Below are positions 40,573 to 42,116 of a stretch of 42,116 bases of DNA, piece after piece (the stretch's first letter is position 1; each line of letters starts with the position of its first letter). A model generated the notes under the pieces. It made no database searches and was not told where the DNA came from. It saw nothing but the letters and a program-made list of their open reading frames with translations. Origin of the DNA: Buttiauxella izardii (lineage in GTDB: Bacteria; Pseudomonadota; Gammaproteobacteria; Enterobacterales; Enterobacteriaceae); assembly GCF_003601925.1 (NCBI RefSeq), contig NZ_QZWH01000046.1, positions 1 to 42,116 of the forward strand. The letters are read 5' to 3'. The position numbers were made by a program, and so were the translations under genes.

Positions 40573-42090
40573 ATGAGCCTGTCTATTACTTCCCTTGCCA
40601 ACATTGCCATTGACCTGCAAAGCGGTATTTCTCATCAGGATCGTTTTGCGCGTTTGATTCGCACTCTGCGCCAGCTTTTGGGTGGCGATGCCACGGCCTT
40701 GTTGCGCTACGAAGCGCGGCAGTTTCGCCCGCTGGCGATTGATGGCCTGGCGCAGGATGTGCTCGGGCGGCGGTTTGATTTGGATGAGCATCCGCGTCTT
40801 GAAGCCATCGCGCGCGCAGGCGATGTGGTGCGCTTCCCGGCGGAAAGTGAATTACCCGACCCCTACGACGGGCTGATTCCCGACCATAGCGATTTGAAAG
40901 TTCATGCCTGCCTTGGCCTGCCGTTATTTGCCGATCAAAATTTGATTGGTGCGTTAACGGTGGATGGCATGGACCCGCTGCAATTCGACCATTTCAGCGA
41001 TGAAGAGTTACGGCTAATTAGCGTGCTGGCAGCGGGGGCATTGAATAACGCCTTGCTGATGGAACAACTTGAAAATCAAACGCCTGCTGTGGCGACCACG
41101 CCTGGTACCAGCAAAAGCACCAGCGCTGAAATGGTCGGTTTATCTGCGGGAATGGTGCAGCTTAAGAAAGAGATCGAAATCGTGGCGGGATCGGATCTCA
41201 ATGTGCTGATCACCGGGGAAACAGGCGTCGGGAAAGAGCTGGTGGCGCGTGCCATTCACAGTGGTTCGGCGCGGGCGGCGAATCCGCTGGTGTATCTGAA
41301 CTGTGCAGCACTGCCGGAAAGCGTGGCGGAAAGTGAATTGTTCGGCCACGTTAAAGGGGCGTTTACTGGCGCGATTCACCATCGAACCGGAAAGTTTGAA
41401 ATGGCGGACAACGGCACGCTGTTCCTTGATGAAATTGGCGAGCTGCCGCTAACGCTGCAAGCGAAGTTACTGCGGGTTTTGCAGTATGGCGATATTCAGC
41501 GCGTCGGCGATGACAGCAGCCAGCGTGTGAATGTGCGGGTGCTGGCGGCGACCAACCGCGACCTGAAACAGCATGTGCTAGCAGGGGAATTTCGCGCGGA
41601 TTTATTCCATCGTTTGAGCGTGTTCCCGCTGCATGTGCCGCCGCTGCGCGAGCGTGGCGATGACATCACCTTACTGGCGGGGTTTTTCTGCGAGCAAAGC
41701 CGCGTAAAAATGGGACTTAAACAGGTCGCGTTGAGTGAGGCCGCCCGTGATTTGCTGCGCCGTTATGACTGGCCGGGGAATATTCGCGAACTGGAACATG
41801 CGCTTTATCGTGCGACTGTTCTGGCGCGTTCCGGTAAGCCGGACGGTGAAATCTGGCTGCAACCGCAGCATTTTCAGTTAGCCGAGGCTGAAACTAAACC
41901 GATGATTCAGCCCGTTGAGTCAGCGCCAGTGGTGGAAAATTTGCGTAGCGCGACGGATGATTTCCAGCGGCAGATTATTATCAGCACGCTGGCATCCTGT
42001 GCGGGCAACTGGGCGGCGTGTGCCCGCCAGTTGCAGTTAGATGTGGCGAATTTACACCGCCTGGCTAAACGCCTTGGGGTGAAGCGATAG
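40573..42090 (+). CDS. norR: NO-responsive sigma-54 activator NorR
   Basis: NorR senses NO through a mononuclear iron in its GAF domain and then activates norVW. The 505-residue product has the GAF domain at about 1-170. The iron-site residues reported for E. coli, Arg75, Arg81, Asp96, Asp99, Cys113 and Asp131, are all at the same positions. The AAA+ domain has Walker A GETGVGKE at 215-222 and the sigma-54 contact motif GAFTGA at 262-267. A Fis-type HTH ends the protein ([20 protein letters not shown]). ATG 40573 has GGAG six bases upstream; the frame opens at 40549. Only 26 bases follow before the window ends. Confidence 0.97.
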   Translation: MSLSITSLANIAIDLQSGISHQDRFARLIRTLRQLLGGDATALLRYEARQFRPLAIDGLAQDVLGRRFDLDEHPRLEAIARAGDVVRFPAESELPDPYDGLIPDHSDLKVHACLGLPLFADQNLIGALTVDGMDPLQFDHFSDEELRLISVLAAGALNNALLMEQLENQTPAVATTPGTSKSTSAEMVGLSAGMVQLKKEIEIVAGSDLNVLITGETGVGKELVARAIHSGSARAANPLVYLNCAALPESVAESELFGHVKGAFTGAIHHRTGKFEMADNGTLFLDEIGELPLTLQAKLLRVLQYGDIQRVGDDSSQRVNVRVLAATNRDLKQHVLAGEFRADLFHRLSVFPLHVPPLRERGDDITLLAGFFCEQSRVKMGLKQVALSEAARDLLRRYDWPGNIRELEHALYRATVLARSGKPDGEIWLQPQHFQLAEAETKPMIQPVESAPVVENLRSATDDFQRQIIISTLASCAGNWAACARQLQLDVANLHRLAKRLGVKR

Positions 42091-42116
42091 GGGAAGTCGG
42101 ATGACGCTGGCGGTAC

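Overview
The window is an ordinary enterobacterial chromosome segment (family Enterobacteriaceae). From position 1 to about 31,230 the gene order is that of Escherichia coli around lon: cyoEDCBA, ampG, yajG, bolA, tig, clpP, clpX, lon, hupB, ppiD, ybaV, fadM, queC, ybaE, cof, decR, mdlA, mdlB, glnK, amtB, tesB, ybaY, ybaZ, ffs. Most proteins have exactly the E. coli length and near-identical motifs. The genus cannot be fixed from the sequence alone; it is a relative of E. coli, Salmonella or Klebsiella but not E. coli K-12, because it has cdsH next to decR and a different layout after ffs.

Region 1 (1-5300) is the cytochrome bo3 quinol oxidase operon on the minus strand. Its 474-bp control region holds a clear PdhR-type palindrome and an ArcA-like direct repeat. 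Region 2 (5300-8030) carries muropeptide import (ampG), the lipoprotein yajG and the stress regulator bolA. Region 3 (8380-17170) is the protein quality-control cluster: trigger factor, ClpP, ClpX, Lon, HU-beta and PpiD, with sigma-32-like promoters before clpP and lon. Region 4 (17320-23340) holds ybaV, fadM, queC, ybaE, cof and the cysteine desulfhydrase/regulator pair cdsH-decR. Region 5 (23390-31230) holds the ABC exporter mdlAB, the nitrogen-control pair glnK-amtB with a sigma-54 promoter and NtrC site, tesB, ybaY, ybaZ and the 4.5S RNA gene.

Region 6 (31,369-37,269) departs from the E. coli layout. Between ffs and ybaA, which nearly touch in E. coli, lie an exported alkylsulfatase of the YjcS/SdsA1 family, a divergent AT-rich regulator of the IprA/YaiV type, a MocR-type regulator divergent from a YczE-like membrane protein, and a tandem-GNAT acetyltransferase coupled to the latter. 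Conserved ybaA follows. Region 7 (37,785-42,090) is the nitric oxide detoxification locus norW-norV with divergent norR, complete with three NorR enhancer sites and a sigma-54 promoter; in E. coli K-12 it sits elsewhere on the chromosome.

I found no tRNA, rRNA, prophage, insertion sequence, integrase, CRISPR array or toxin-antitoxin pair, and no clearly new biological system. The most interesting points are regulatory: a 20-bp tandem repeat in the clpP leader, a 20-bp palindrome midway between the alkylsulfatase and its likely regulator, a PdhR box at cyo, half-sites between yczR and yczE, and an NtrC site overlapping the mdlB terminator.
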